From Thermoanaerobacter uzonensis DSM 18761 (GTDB taxonomy: Bacteria; Bacillota; Thermoanaerobacteria; Thermoanaerobacterales; Thermoanaerobacteraceae), in assembly GCF_900129115.1 (NCBI RefSeq), contig NZ_FQUR01000007.1, positions 1 through 64,000 of the forward strand: a DNA stretch of 64,000 nucleotides, written 5' to 3'. Below are positions 16,115 to 25,165 of the stretch, piece after piece. Position 1 is the stretch's first letter, and each line of letters begins with the position of its first letter. The notes under the pieces are model-generated. The model saw only the letters and a list, made by a program, of their open reading frames with translations, made no database searches and had not been told where the DNA came from. Made by a program: the position numbers and the translations under genes.

Positions 16115-17383
16115 GTGAAGTTGAAAAAGAAATTATTATTTGTAGTTTTTCTTATATTTACCATTCTTCAAAGCACATCCTGTAGCAATAAATATGTATG
16201 TTCAAGTTACGATAAACAATCCCTCTTCTCACAAGAAGAAATAGTAAAATTGTATTATTACTCAATTGAAAGGAAAAATGTAAATGAATGTAAAAAAATG
16301 TGGGAAGGTAATAATTTTTATACGACAGGGACAGATATTGAATTGCGAGATTTGTTTCAGGGAATTGAAAATTTCAAGCTTCAGGTTATTGATATAAAAC
16401 CTTTAAGTGTAAAATATAGATATATATCACAAGATGAGAAGGAAAAGTTGACAAAAAAATATGATTGTGCTGTGCTAACAGCGAAATATAGGTTTACTTT
16501 TAATGGGGATTATTTTTTGTATTTAAATAATGGGGTAAACACTGACGACATTTTTTTAGTAAAAGAAAAAAACAATGATAAAGCCTCATGGCGCATATGG
16601 AAAGTATACCATAAAAAAATTGGCGATTCTATAACCCCTGTTATACAATATTATAAAGCTATTGCTGATAGAAAGGTTGATAAGCTTAGCAGATTTTGGG
16701 ATTCAAATAGTCCACATTATAAAGATTTGCTGAAAGAAGATATTTATATAGTAACTAATTTAAAATCCTTTGAGAGCAATAAAGATGTTTTCTCTATATA
16801 TGGTAGTGATGATAGATTTATCGAAGTGTATCCTTATTATTATCCTTTCAAATTAGATGTTGATACATCGATATATGAAGGAATGGCTTTTATAGTATAT
16901 TACAAATTAGCTTTTGATAAAGATGATGCTTATGAGGAACGGGATGGTGAAAATTGTGATTTTGTTTACCTTGTTAAAGAGAAAAATAAACCCGATTGGA
17001 AAATATGGAATATAGACCACAGGGGGAAAAATAAGCAGGCAAAGGCACAGTTAGAGGAATTTTATAGATTAATTAACGAAGGTAAAGTTGATGAAATAAA
17101 AAAATTAATATATCACAGTGAAAATTATAAAGATATGGTCGAGGAGATAGCAAATATAAAGAGTGTACAAATTAAAACAATTGAAGAATATAACAGGCCT
17201 CCTGGCGGAGATTTCTATAAGGAAGGATATACTTTTTACCGCTTTCATGTATCAGGAGAGGTATTTTGGAAAGAACACAAAGAATTTTATCAGAAAGATG
17301 GTATATATGATAAATTTGTAGATATGGTAAAAAGTAACAATGATGATAAGTGGTATATTTACTCTATAACCTCTGGTCCATAA
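16115..17383 (+). CDS. Lipoprotein with three tandem NTF2-like repeats
   Basis: 422 residues from GTG 16115, seven bases after GGAG. It has a type II signal ending LQSTSC. The mature protein is three repeats of about 130 residues, each opening with a helix (LYYYSIERKNVNECKKMW, YYKAIADRKVDKLSRFW, FYRLINEGKVDEIKKLI) and closing with a strand ending W-x-I-W-x-V/I. The pattern is that of NTF2/SnoaL-like modules such as DUF4829. It stands downstream of the secreted amidase and is a candidate surface immunity or anchoring protein. No enzyme motif is seen. Confidence 0.65.
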   Translation: MKLKKKLLFVVFLIFTILQSTSCSNKYVCSSYDKQSLFSQEEIVKLYYYSIERKNVNECKKMWEGNNFYTTGTDIELRDLFQGIENFKLQVIDIKPLSVKYRYISQDEKEKLTKKYDCAVLTAKYRFTFNGDYFLYLNNGVNTDDIFLVKEKNNDKASWRIWKVYHKKIGDSITPVIQYYKAIADRKVDKLSRFWDSNSPHYKDLLKEDIYIVTNLKSFESNKDVFSIYGSDDRFIEVYPYYYPFKLDVDTSIYEGMAFIVYYKLAFDKDDAYEERDGENCDFVYLVKEKNKPDWKIWNIDHRGKNKQAKAQLEEFYRLINEGKVDEIKKLIYHSENYKDMVEEIANIKSVQIKTIEEYNRPPGGDFYKEGYTFYRFHVSGEVFWKEHKEFYQKDGIYDKFVDMVKSNNDDKWYIYSITSGP

Positions 17384-17490
17384 AATCAAAATATAGGTTT
17401 CTTTAAACTGTATTTGATAAAAATTTTTAACCTAAAGAGACATTTTTTAGTACTTAAAAAGGTATAATGTAGAAAAACGGAGAGTTAATA

Positions 17491-17565
17491 AATCAGACGT
17501 CGGGGACGGTTCCTTTCATCTGAACAATTCAAATTCAGACAAAAGGAACCATCCCCTTTGTTTGT
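17491..17565. repeat. REP-like hairpin repeat, copy 4
   Basis: Two arms, CAGACGTCGGGGACGG and AAGGAACCATCCCCTTTG, are separated by about 30 bases. It abuts the promoter block that starts near 17562. Confidence 0.75.
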
Positions 17566-17630
17566 TAACAATTTGTAACCAAAATTTAAGAATTTATTAA
17601 TAAATTTTAACATTTAAAGAGGTATAATGG
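17562..17630 (+). promoter_or_regulatory. Sigma-module promoter block, class 2, copy 2
   Basis: Same block as at 13733, with TATAAT at 17623-17628 and TTTGTAACC about 44 bases before it. It precedes the intact sigma gene, so the module may activate itself. Confidence 0.75.
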
Positions 17631-17660
17631 AAGAAAGGAGGAGGTAAGGAGGGCAAAAGG

Positions 17661-18062
17661 ATGAAAGAAAATGAGGTGGAATTTATTTTTATTGGGTATT
17701 TAGCTAGATATATCAAGTTTGAATCTATAAAGCTTAAAAAGAAATATCAAGAAGTAAAATATAGAGAGCTTTTAATATTAGATGCACCAAGAAATAATGT
17801 AAGCAGTGAGAGCAAAGACGAGGTAGTTGATAACATCACATACAGTTATATCTCATTTGAGGATGAGGTAATAGATAAATGTATGCTTTTAAAATATAAA
17901 GAATTACTTGAACCAGAAGAATTTGAGGTATTAATGCTAAATGTTGTAGAAGGTATATCTCAAGAAGAAATTGCATCAATGCTCAGTAAAACGCAGTCTT
18001 GTATAAGCAAAATAAAGAAAAAAGCTCTTCAAAAATTGAAAGAATTCATAAAGGAAGTTTGA
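17661..18062 (+). CDS. SigO-like alternative sigma factor (region 4 protein)
   Basis: 133 residues from ATG 17661, behind GGAGGGCAAAAGG. The C-terminal half is a sigma-70 region 4: LLEPEEFEVLMLNVVEGIS, then QEEIASMLSKTQSCISKIKKKAL near residues 95-120, with the usual recognition helix. Region 2 is absent; the RsoA-like gene four bases downstream would supply it, as in the Bacillus SigO-RsoA pair. Together they would read the conserved promoter blocks. Target assignment is inference. No anti-sigma gene is adjacent. Confidence 0.75.
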   Translation: MKENEVEFIFIGYLARYIKFESIKLKKKYQEVKYRELLILDAPRNNVSSESKDEVVDNITYSYISFEDEVIDKCMLLKYKELLEPEEFEVLMLNVVEGISQEEIASMLSKTQSCISKIKKKALQKLKEFIKEV

Positions 18063-18066
18063 AACT

Positions 18067-18267
18067 ATGGAAGAGCGTGGAAGGCTTTTTGAAATTATTC
18101 TGAAAGCAAAACAGGGAGATAAAGAAGCTATAGAGGGAATAATAAGGCGCTTTGAGCCCTTAATAATGGGTAGTATAAAAGATGTAGATGAAGAAATAAA
18201 AGAAGAGATAAGGCGGGATTTAATCGAGATTATAATAAGAGCAGTAAGAAATTTTGAGATAAAGTGA
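18067..18267 (+). CDS. HTH_16/RsoA-like sigma co-factor (sigma region 2-like)
   Basis: 66 residues, four bases after the sigma gene. It reads LFEIILKAKQGDKEAIEGII, then RRFEPLIMGS and an acidic amphipathic helix. This is the HTH_16 pattern (G-D-x-E-A and F-E-P-L-I). It is the intact pair for 17661-18062 and the near twin of 13888-14088. The likely role is binding of the RNA polymerase core and the -10 region. The stop is followed by about 90 bases that are also almost identical at both loci. Confidence 0.75.
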   Translation: MEERGRLFEIILKAKQGDKEAIEGIIRRFEPLIMGSIKDVDEEIKEEIRRDLIEIIIRAVRNFEIK

Positions 18268-18414
18268 AAAATAAATTTTGAATTATGGAATATTTTTTAG
18301 GAATTTTGGCTTTTATATAGATAGAGGGAGGAAATAAAAAAGTGGGAGGTGAAAATGTTTATAAATTTATGGTATTACACAATATAAAAGAGAGGAGAAG
18401 GAATATGAAAGTAT

Positions 18415-19278
18415 TTGGGAATGCTTAAAGAGGTTAATCTAAATAATTTTAAATATGAATCTAATGATAAAATGAAAAGCGCTCTTTTTGAAGCAAATAA
18501 AAATAGCCTAAAAAAAGATCAATTGTCAAGAGCTTCTAAAGAATTGGAGTTTAGATTTAATGATCTAAGTCAGTATATAAATAAAGCTGATGACAATAAT
18601 TTTTTCCTTACAGTTACTGCTGAGGTAAAAAACAACCAGATTATTCAAGATTCAATAAACATAATGGCAGAGAATATTGATACTATGGTTCCAATACAGG
18701 ATCTGCTTCCTAAATCGTCAGAAAAAATAGAGGAAGAGGGCATACATGATATGCAACAGATTTTAAATTCACAGGGAGAGGAATATTCACCTGCACTTTA
18801 TGCTTCATATGACAGGATTGCTGCAAGAGACTATGCCAATAAATGGTCTATAAATGCTACATCATGCTATGATCATGGAACGTCCTGCGGCATACTGCAA
18901 GCTAGAAATACATGGAACAATGATGTGTATCCATATTATTCTGAGTTATGTCATAATGATTGTGCTGATTTTGTATCACAGGCTTTACATGCAGGTGGCA
19001 TTCCGATGGATAGTACTGTGGCGGATAGTACTTGGCATAGAGGTACTGCCGCACAGACGACATTAGCATGGGTAAATACAGATGCACTAAAAAGATATAT
19101 GGTTGGTAAGGGATACTGGAAAGCATCAAATTATACATCTGCATCGGCTGGAGGAGTTCTTTACACATCTACTTCTCATGTTGTTATGATTGTTAAAAAT
19201 GATACAATAATAAGACAATTTAGTGGGCATACAAATGATAGGAATCAAGTAAATTACTCAAATATATCAGGCTATTAA
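18415..19278 (+). CDS. Amidase-domain (Amidase_6-like) protein lacking its signal peptide
   Basis: 287 residues from TTG 18415, or 285 from ATG 18421. The C-terminal half is a putative amidase domain: YDRIAARDYANKW, then NDCADFVSQALHAGG near residue 180 with the probable catalytic Cys, and SHVVMIV with the His. A well-placed ATG at 18405 behind GGAGAAGG reads MKVFGNA and stops, one frame off. So a signal peptide was probably lost by indel or deletion at this point. The intact relative at 14223 has one. The lipoprotein at 19388 follows. Confidence 0.7.
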   Translation: MGMLKEVNLNNFKYESNDKMKSALFEANKNSLKKDQLSRASKELEFRFNDLSQYINKADDNNFFLTVTAEVKNNQIIQDSINIMAENIDTMVPIQDLLPKSSEKIEEEGIHDMQQILNSQGEEYSPALYASYDRIAARDYANKWSINATSCYDHGTSCGILQARNTWNNDVYPYYSELCHNDCADFVSQALHAGGIPMDSTVADSTWHRGTAAQTTLAWVNTDALKRYMVGKGYWKASNYTSASAGGVLYTSTSHVVMIVKNDTIIRQFSGHTNDRNQVNYSNISGY

Positions 19279-19316
19279 TATTATGTTCTGTGGAATTAAG
19301 GTTAATGAGTGTTAAT

Positions 19317-19366
19317 TTATTATAAAGAAGAAGCAACATAAGTTTCTTCTTTATAATAAATTTTTA
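19317..19366 (+). terminator. Strong hairpin between amidase and lipoprotein genes
   Basis: A perfect 16-bp stem (TTATTATAAAGAAGAA and its complement) with an 11-base loop, then ATTTTT. It could terminate or attenuate transcription before the lipoprotein gene. Confidence 0.85.
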
Positions 19367-19387
19367 AAGAAGGGGGTTTTGGCCTTT

Positions 19388-20527
19388 ATGAAAAAGTTTT
19401 TCTTAATGGTCTTTGCACTTATATTTATTGCTACAGGTTGTTATATTATAGACAATACAAAAGTTACAGAAAATAAAAGCCCTAAGAGCGGTGTTGAAAA
19501 GATAAAAATACCTTTTTTTGTATATACAAATGAGTCAGACAATAAATATGCAGCAAGATTATGTTATTGGGATTTAAATAATGCTAAAGTAAATTTAACT
19601 GAAGAGACGGTCTATGTTTCTGAAGATAGGATTTTTCTCACCCCGGTATTTTGGGATGGAGATAATAGGATAGTATTAAGGAAAACTTCTTATCCAACAC
19701 ATGAATATAAAGATAAAGCAGAGATTGTTAAAAGCAATGATATGAATACGGTATACGGCAAAGACATTATAGCTAAAAGAAATTTGGATAACAATCCTGA
19801 ACCAATCAAAAAAGTTAAAAGCTATACATTATATTTGCACAATAACAGCGATGTAGCGGAAAATGATGTATCATTTCTATATAAAACAAAAGATGACAAA
19901 GGCAATGACATAACAGTAGGTGAATATAACTATCCTTGCTTTATAGATTATGACAGAAAAACAGGCGATATAACATTTATCTTTAGTTATCCCTTTGATA
20001 CACATACAAATATATATATTGCCAAGTGCAATGTAGATAACATCAACAAGATAAGCTGGGAAGAGGTAAAACTTCCTGAAGGTGGTGTTGTTTATACACC
20101 TAGTCCTTATAATACAATGCTTATAGGTTCTAAATACTATATTCAATGTTTCAAAACTTTATGTGAAGTCGATCTTAAGGGAAAAAATGTAACTTTACTT
20201 GATAACGTTGTGAAAGAATGTAGAAGTATCGTTAAAGAAGGAAACTTTAATCCAGACTATTCCAAAGATATAAAGCCTGTTGGAAAATATAAAGATGTGT
20301 TGATTTTAAGCCTTCCTATAAGTACGGATACAAATGTAGATCCTTTAATATGTGCGCTTAAAAATAATAAGCTATTAGGTGCAATACATCCTAAGAGCAA
20401 TGGTATGTGGGACGTAATTGGTCCTGATAAAAAAGTTGCATGTTCGATTGATGTAAAAGATAAAAAACTGCACAAAGAATTTAATGCGGATTTGATGTAT
20501 TTTCCGAATTTAGAAACAATAGAATAA
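19388..20527 (+). CDS. Large secreted lipoprotein
   Basis: 379 residues from ATG 19388; a TTG at 19379 is the alternative. The type II signal ends FIATGC. The mature part is beta-rich with regularly spaced strands (KIPFFVYTN, ARLCYWDL, DITFIFSYPFD, KYYIQCFKTLCEVDLKG), suggesting a propeller-like or multi-sheet fold. No enzyme motif is seen. Like the lipoprotein at 16115 it follows an amidase gene in the sigma module, so a surface partner or immunity role is proposed by context. Confidence 0.7.
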   Translation: MKKFFLMVFALIFIATGCYIIDNTKVTENKSPKSGVEKIKIPFFVYTNESDNKYAARLCYWDLNNAKVNLTEETVYVSEDRIFLTPVFWDGDNRIVLRKTSYPTHEYKDKAEIVKSNDMNTVYGKDIIAKRNLDNNPEPIKKVKSYTLYLHNNSDVAENDVSFLYKTKDDKGNDITVGEYNYPCFIDYDRKTGDITFIFSYPFDTHTNIYIAKCNVDNINKISWEEVKLPEGGVVYTPSPYNTMLIGSKYYIQCFKTLCEVDLKGKNVTLLDNVVKECRSIVKEGNFNPDYSKDIKPVGKYKDVLILSLPISTDTNVDPLICALKNNKLLGAIHPKSNGMWDVIGPDKKVACSIDVKDKKLHKEFNADLMYFPNLETIE

Positions 20528-20566
20528 TATAATAGCATAATCTATGTACAGTTTATTAAAATTAGA

Positions 20567-20620
20567 AAACAGTTCACTTAATCCGAAAAAGCATATAAAG
20601 TGAACTGTTTTTTACATTTT
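20567..20620 (+). terminator. Rho-independent terminator
   Basis: AACAGTTCACTT pairs with AAGTGAACTGTT, followed by TTTTTAC. It ends the sigma/amidase/lipoprotein module. Confidence 0.88.
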
Positions 20621-20624
20621 TAAT

Positions 20625-20691
20625 TGTTAACAATTTGTAACCAAAATTTAAGAATTTCTTAATAAATTTTAACATTTAAAGAGGTATAATG
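20625..20691 (+). promoter_or_regulatory. Sigma-module promoter block, class 2, copy 3
   Basis: Same block as 13733 and 17562, with TATAAT at 20685-20690. The ribosome site of the sigma gene (GTAAGGAGGGCAAA) is also kept here but now serves the next gene, so the sigma operon has been replaced. Confidence 0.75.
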
Positions 20692-20729
20692 GGAAAAAAG
20701 GGAGAGGTAAGGAGGGCAAATTTAGAAAA

Positions 20730-21365
20730 ATGAGAGAAAATAATGGTGGTAAAAATTTTAAACGTGCGTTATTTTGGGGCTTAATAGTTCTTTTTGTTGT
20801 ATTAGCATTGATAGGATATGATTATTATAACTACAATAGAAGTCATCTATTTTTATACAATACTAATAAAGCTCCTGATTTGAATTATTCTACGCAGAGT
20901 AATAATTTTAAAATTTATACTCTAATTGAGGTGGGAAAGAAATACCAATTTTCTGGCAATGAAACTTCTGAATGGGCTAAAAATGCAAAAGAAGCTCAAG
21001 AGTCCAATAAATATACTTCTTTACAGTATAAAATAATAATAGAAAATATTAGCAGTAAAGTTATAAAAGACTTTAAAGCACAAGCATTTGTTGACGAAGG
21101 ATTGGAGCCATATATAATGTCTGGGATATTATATTTTGGTACTCTAAAGAATCAAAAGATAGATTTAAATGTGAAGAATAATGAGAAGATGGATTATATG
21201 ACAGAAATTGATCGGCTTACCTGGTTGCCAAATATAAATCAAATTGATGTGAAAGATAGGGAAAAAATCTTGGAAGCCATTAGAAAGCCTATAAAACTCA
21301 TAATTAAGTGGAGGGATGGAGAAGAATATTTGCTTTTAGAAAATGCTGAAGTGAAGATATATTGA
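20730..21365 (+). CDS. Membrane-anchored extracellular protein
   Basis: 211 residues with an N-terminal anchor helix (residues 12-30) and an outer domain with an Ig-like strand pattern (LQYKIIIENISSKVIKDFKA) and a basic C-terminal half. It is read from the third class 2 promoter with the sigma gene's own ribosome site. An internally deleted copy lies at 12168-12430. The family is unknown. Confidence 0.65.
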   Translation: MRENNGGKNFKRALFWGLIVLFVVLALIGYDYYNYNRSHLFLYNTNKAPDLNYSTQSNNFKIYTLIEVGKKYQFSGNETSEWAKNAKEAQESNKYTSLQYKIIIENISSKVIKDFKAQAFVDEGLEPYIMSGILYFGTLKNQKIDLNVKNNEKMDYMTEIDRLTWLPNINQIDVKDREKILEAIRKPIKLIIKWRDGEEYLLLENAEVKIY

Positions 21366-21747
21366 GTGTCAATAGCGGATTAAAATTGACCTACTTTTAA
21401 AAGTTTTAAATTGACTCACCCTGTGTTTTTTAATTTAAACATTCCCATTTGAACAGCTGTAATAAAAAACATACCTAAAAAGTGCCATTTATATCAACCC
21501 CTGTAACCTTAGTATGTTTTGAAGTACATCAGAATAGCTGGACAAAATTAAGAAAAATTGAATATGAGTTAGAGGAACTTTTAAAAAATTACTTAAAAAC
21601 TCGAACGACCAAAAATTAGGCGAAGTTTTTAGTTGATAAAGAGAATTGTTTTTGCTTGAGTCTTGGATTGATTTAATATATTATGGTAATAGATTGTGTT
21701 TTTCTTCTATTATTAGAAAAGTTTAATTAGATATTGGAGGGATCGCA
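21366..21747. other. Intergenic stretch with a possible IS21-like end
   Basis: There is no gene in these 380 bases. The first 60 contain repeated AAATTGACC/CTCACC-like words (GGATTAAAATTGACC, TTAAATTGACTCACC) reminiscent of the repeated ends of IS21-family elements. No transposase gene is present, so this would be a scar only. Confidence 0.3.
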
Positions 21748-22656
21748 TTGAAAAAAGTATTTGTAAACAGAAACGGGCAAATTCGCTCCGGGTGGAAAAT
21801 TGCTATTTTATTAGCAGGAACTTTTGTCATCACATTATTACTTTCGTTTTTGGCTTTTTTTATAATTGGTTTAATAGGCGGTTATTTAAAATATGCGGTA
21901 CAAAAATTTTATCTTTTATTGATGGTAGGAGAAGAGAGGTTTTATCTTTTTAATACTATAAGTTTTTTGGCTACATTGATTATGATAATTTTAATGCTAA
22001 AATTTATAGACAAGAAGAAATTTAGAGATATAGGTTTTATTTCTATAAAGTATGGTTATAAGAACTTAATATTAGGCTTTTTAATTGGAGCTTTTTCTAT
22101 CGCAATAATTGTCTTGATACTTTATGTTACAGGTAGTGTAATAATTGAGAAAAACAGCAATATAAGTGCTTACTACCTAGTGGGAGGGATATATGCTTTT
22201 ATTCTTGTAGGTTTGCAAGAAGAGCTAATGAGCAGAGGATACTTTATAAATGCACTTAATCAAATGGGGAAGCCCTGGCTTTCTGTTTTGGTTTCTTCTA
22301 TTATTTTTTCGCTTATGCATATTCTAAATCCTAATATAGTTTTTCTTGGGCTTTTAAATATATTTCTTATAGGCGTTTTGTTTTCCTATATGTATTTAAA
22401 AACAGGTGATTTATGGATGCCAATCGGATATCACATATCATGGAATTATTTTCAAGGTTACATATTTGGATTTAATGTGAGTGGTAATGCTATAAGAGGG
22501 ATTTACAATGCTTTTCCAAAAAATAATTTATTCTCTGGTGGGGAATTTGGACTGGAAGGTGGAATAATTGCTACTCTTGTTATTTTAATTACTTTTTTAA
22601 TACTGTATTATTATTTTGAAAGATACAGAAAAGTTCAAGAAGTAGAATTGGGGTAA
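21748..22656 (+). CDS. CPBP-family intramembrane metalloprotease
   Basis: 302 residues from TTG 21748, behind GGAGGGATCGCA. It has eight or so helices with the CPBP (Abi) motifs in order: QEELMSRGYF near 152, FSLMHILNP near 188 and GYHISWNYFQG near 230. The Glu pair and the two His are the expected active site. Relatives include Rce1-like CAAX proteases and bacteriocin self-immunity proteins. The downstream DUF429 gene begins five bases on. An immunity role is possible given the neighbourhood but not shown. Confidence 0.88.
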   Translation: MKKVFVNRNGQIRSGWKIAILLAGTFVITLLLSFLAFFIIGLIGGYLKYAVQKFYLLLMVGEERFYLFNTISFLATLIMIILMLKFIDKKKFRDIGFISIKYGYKNLILGFLIGAFSIAIIVLILYVTGSVIIEKNSNISAYYLVGGIYAFILVGLQEELMSRGYFINALNQMGKPWLSVLVSSIIFSLMHILNPNIVFLGLLNIFLIGVLFSYMYLKTGDLWMPIGYHISWNYFQGYIFGFNVSGNAIRGIYNAFPKNNLFSGGEFGLEGGIIATLVILITFLILYYYFERYRKVQEVELG

Positions 22657-22661
22657 AAGAA

Positions 22662-23426
22662 GTGATTGCTGTGAATATTGACGAGAAAGTTTTGGGCATA
22701 GATGGCGCTAGAGAAGGATGGTCAGTGGCTACTTGTAAAGATGGCAAGGCTTTTGCGCAATTTTTTAGAAGAATTGAGGATGTTTGGCGTTTTTATCATG
22801 ATAAATTGGAACTTGTTCTTATTGATATTCCTATCGGTCTTCCTCATTCCCAAAAAAGGTATAGAAGTTGTGATGAAGAAGCGAGGAAATTTCTGGGTTA
22901 TCCTCGCTCTTCTAGTGTATTTTCTCCTCCTTGTAGAGAAGTTTTTGAAGTTGAAGATTATAAAAAAGCTTTGACGATAAATAAAAATATTTTAGGTAGA
23001 GGGCTTTTGAAATAAGCCTGGAATATTGTGCCTAAAATAAAAGAAGTAGATGAATTTCTGAGCAAGAATCCCGAAGCAGTTAAATTTCTGAGAGAATCCC
23101 ACCCAGAAGTGGCTTTTAAAGGTTTAAAAGGAGATATTGCAAGATTTAGCAAAAGAGATAAGGAAGGGTATGAAGAAAGAATGAGTTTTTTAAGAAGACT
23201 TTTTAAAAATTTTGGCTGTGAAATACTTGAGGATAAAGTTAAAGGTTTAAGAAAAGACGATATAGTAGATGCTTTAATTTTGCTTGCGACAGGAATTTTG
23301 GCTATTAAGGGAGAAGGTAATATATGTACTTTCCCTACAAATTTTAGTGAAAAAGACCTTTTAGGGTTGCCGATGGAAATTTTCTTTGTAAAACTAAGAA
23401 GGTTAAATGATGTTTTTATAGAATAA
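22662..23426 (+). pseudogene. DUF429 protein interrupted by one stop codon
   Basis: The first 117 codons (GIDGAREGW ... CREVFEVEDYKKALTINKNI) and codons 119-254 (AWNIVPKIKEVDEF ... LRKDDIVDALILLATG) lie in the same frame, separated only by TAA at 23013-23015. In the family this position is usually Gln in the Q-A-W-N motif, so CAA to TAA is the likely change. The rest is intact, including IDIPIGLP. DUF429 proteins are putative nucleases of the RNase H fold. It may be made as two pieces. Confidence 0.85.
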
Positions 23427-23460
23427 ATATTTATAAAGAAGTTTAAAGAGGGGGAGGAAA

Positions 23461-24402
23461 ATGGCAGGGAATTTTGATGGGTTTTTTATAACAGGGGAAG
23501 ATGGGGAAGATATATATATTAATTTGTGGGAACCAGAAATTAGTCCTATAGGTATTATTCAAATTTTTCATGGAATGGCTGAACACGGGGGAAGATACCA
23601 AAATTTTGCCCGATATATGAATGAAAAAGGATTTGTAGTATGTGCCGATGACCATAGAGGCCACGGGAAAACGGCAGGAAGCCTTGATAATGTGGGTTAC
23701 ATAGGAAAAGACGGCTTTAATAAGATAGTAGAGGATGAATACCTGATAATGAGGTTTTTAAAAGAAAAATACGGGAGTCTTCCCATCATTATATTTGGCC
23801 ATAGTTTTGGATCTTTTGTGGCTCAGGAGTTTATGATAAGGTATGGCAAAGAAGTTAATGGCGTCATATTGAGCGGTTCTTCTGCAGTTAAGGAATTGCC
23901 TCTTAGATTTGGTTATGCTTTGGCTTTTATTGAAAAAACACTTTTTGGTGAGAAAAAGAGGAGCAAGGTTTTAGATAAATTGACGTTTGGAAGTTACAAT
24001 AAAAAAATAAAAGGAGATAAATTAAGCAAATTTGAGTGGCTTTCAACAGATAAGGAAGAGGTTAAAAAATATGAAGAAGACCCTTATTGTGGCGAAATTT
24101 TTACGGCAGGATTTTTCTACTATTTTTTTAAAGGGCTTTTGAATATATTTAAGCCTCAAAGGTTTATAAAAATACCGAAAGATTTACCTTTGTTTATTAT
24201 TTCAGGAGAAGAAGACCCTGTCGGTGAATACGGTAAATTGGTAAGGAGGTTGTATGAGCTTTATAAGAGCATGGGATTAAAACAGGTTGATATTAAGCTT
24301 TATCCAGGGAAAAGGCATGAACTTCTCAATGAAGTTGGGAAAGAGGAGGTCTATAAAGATATTCTCACATGGATTGAAAAGAAAGTGTTAAATTATTCTT
24401 AG
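23461..24402 (+). CDS. Alpha/beta hydrolase, monoacylglycerol-lipase-like
   Basis: 313 residues with the order of the Hydrolase_4 (serine aminopeptidase S33) family: oxyanion region FHGMAEHGGRY near 39, nucleophile elbow GHSFGS near 117, a helical lid (180-215), the acid in EEDPVG near 262 and His in GKRHEL near 289. It is cytosolic, with no signal. Homologues hydrolyse monoacylglycerols or lysophospholipids. The ribosome site is GGGGGAGG. The 5' and 3' ends of this gene are duplicated at 27235-27535. Confidence 0.9.
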   Translation: MAGNFDGFFITGEDGEDIYINLWEPEISPIGIIQIFHGMAEHGGRYQNFARYMNEKGFVVCADDHRGHGKTAGSLDNVGYIGKDGFNKIVEDEYLIMRFLKEKYGSLPIIIFGHSFGSFVAQEFMIRYGKEVNGVILSGSSAVKELPLRFGYALAFIEKTLFGEKKRSKVLDKLTFGSYNKKIKGDKLSKFEWLSTDKEEVKKYEEDPYCGEIFTAGFFYYFFKGLLNIFKPQRFIKIPKDLPLFIISGEEDPVGEYGKLVRRLYELYKSMGLKQVDIKLYPGKRHELLNEVGKEEVYKDILTWIEKKVLNYS

Positions 24403-24550
24403 TAACACCATGTAAATTGGCATTATGATAATGCTTAATATTGTGGTATATGTAATCATACTTGTAGCAAATTCATAATCTGCTCCATATATTCTTGCTA
24501 TTATTGAAGAATTTACAAGTACAGGCATTGCTGACATTATGACAAATATA
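24403..24550 (-). pseudogene. 3' fragment of an AEC transporter gene
   Basis: About 145 bp here is nearly identical to the 3' end of the intact transporter gene at 27512-27672, in the same orientation and likewise right after the hydrolase stop. At about 24550 it switches to MFS-like sequence. Confidence 0.85.
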
Positions 24551-24901
24551 CCTTGTAGCAATGCTGCTATAAAAAAAGTATTTCAAATTGGTTCTGGCTT
24601 AAAAGTATTCCTGTTATGTAAGGATCTATTGACCTTGATATTTGTGCAGAAGCGGTATTTAACCCTACTGCAAGACTTCTTTTCCTGTCTGAGACTATAC
24701 TTAGAGTTAAAACTTGCCTTGCGCCAGTAGATCCCCTATTAAAAACTTGATGAAAGAAGTAAAAAGTGGAAGCCATGAAGTAGGTAGGAGCAAGTGGAAG
24801 AGCGATCAAAAATAAAAGTAAGAAAAATTTACTACTAACATGCCCTGTCCTAAGCTTCTCAAAAATCTTGTGAGCAATAGCCTTTTTACTTCGCTGTTCA
24901 T
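24551..24901 (-). pseudogene. MFS transporter remnant
   Basis: Read leftward from ATG 24901, behind an AGGAG site. MNSEVKRLLLTRFLRSLGQG leads to a frameshift, then LALPLAPTYF-like sequence is followed by GSTGARQVLTLSIVSDRKRS and SIDPYITGILL. These are N-terminal and central segments of a 12-helix permease with large internal losses. It ends fused to the AEC fragment. Confidence 0.7.
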
Positions 24902-25165
24902 ATCAATTTCTCCTCTTAAGATAGACAATATATGTTTAAGTAAGAAAAAGTCTTTATATAGAATATTCTACCATTTGTGTTGAATACAACGGAAATAAAG
25001 CTAAAAGTATTCCACATAAATCTGTTTTGTTATATCAATCTATAATGGCATACTTTATTATAAATGTAATGTATTATATAATAAAAAATAAGTAAAAAAA
25101 TCGTGACAAAAGTATAACGTACATGTGGCAAAGAAGCATAGACACATTAAAGAGGTGATGTATAA

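Noticed and set aside
18854-19168. Open frames in other phases within the amidase gene.
   Set aside because: They overlap strongly conserved amidase-domain codons and have no start signals.
21366-21430. A complete insertion sequence.
   Set aside because: Only end-like words are present; no transposase gene or second end was found nearby.
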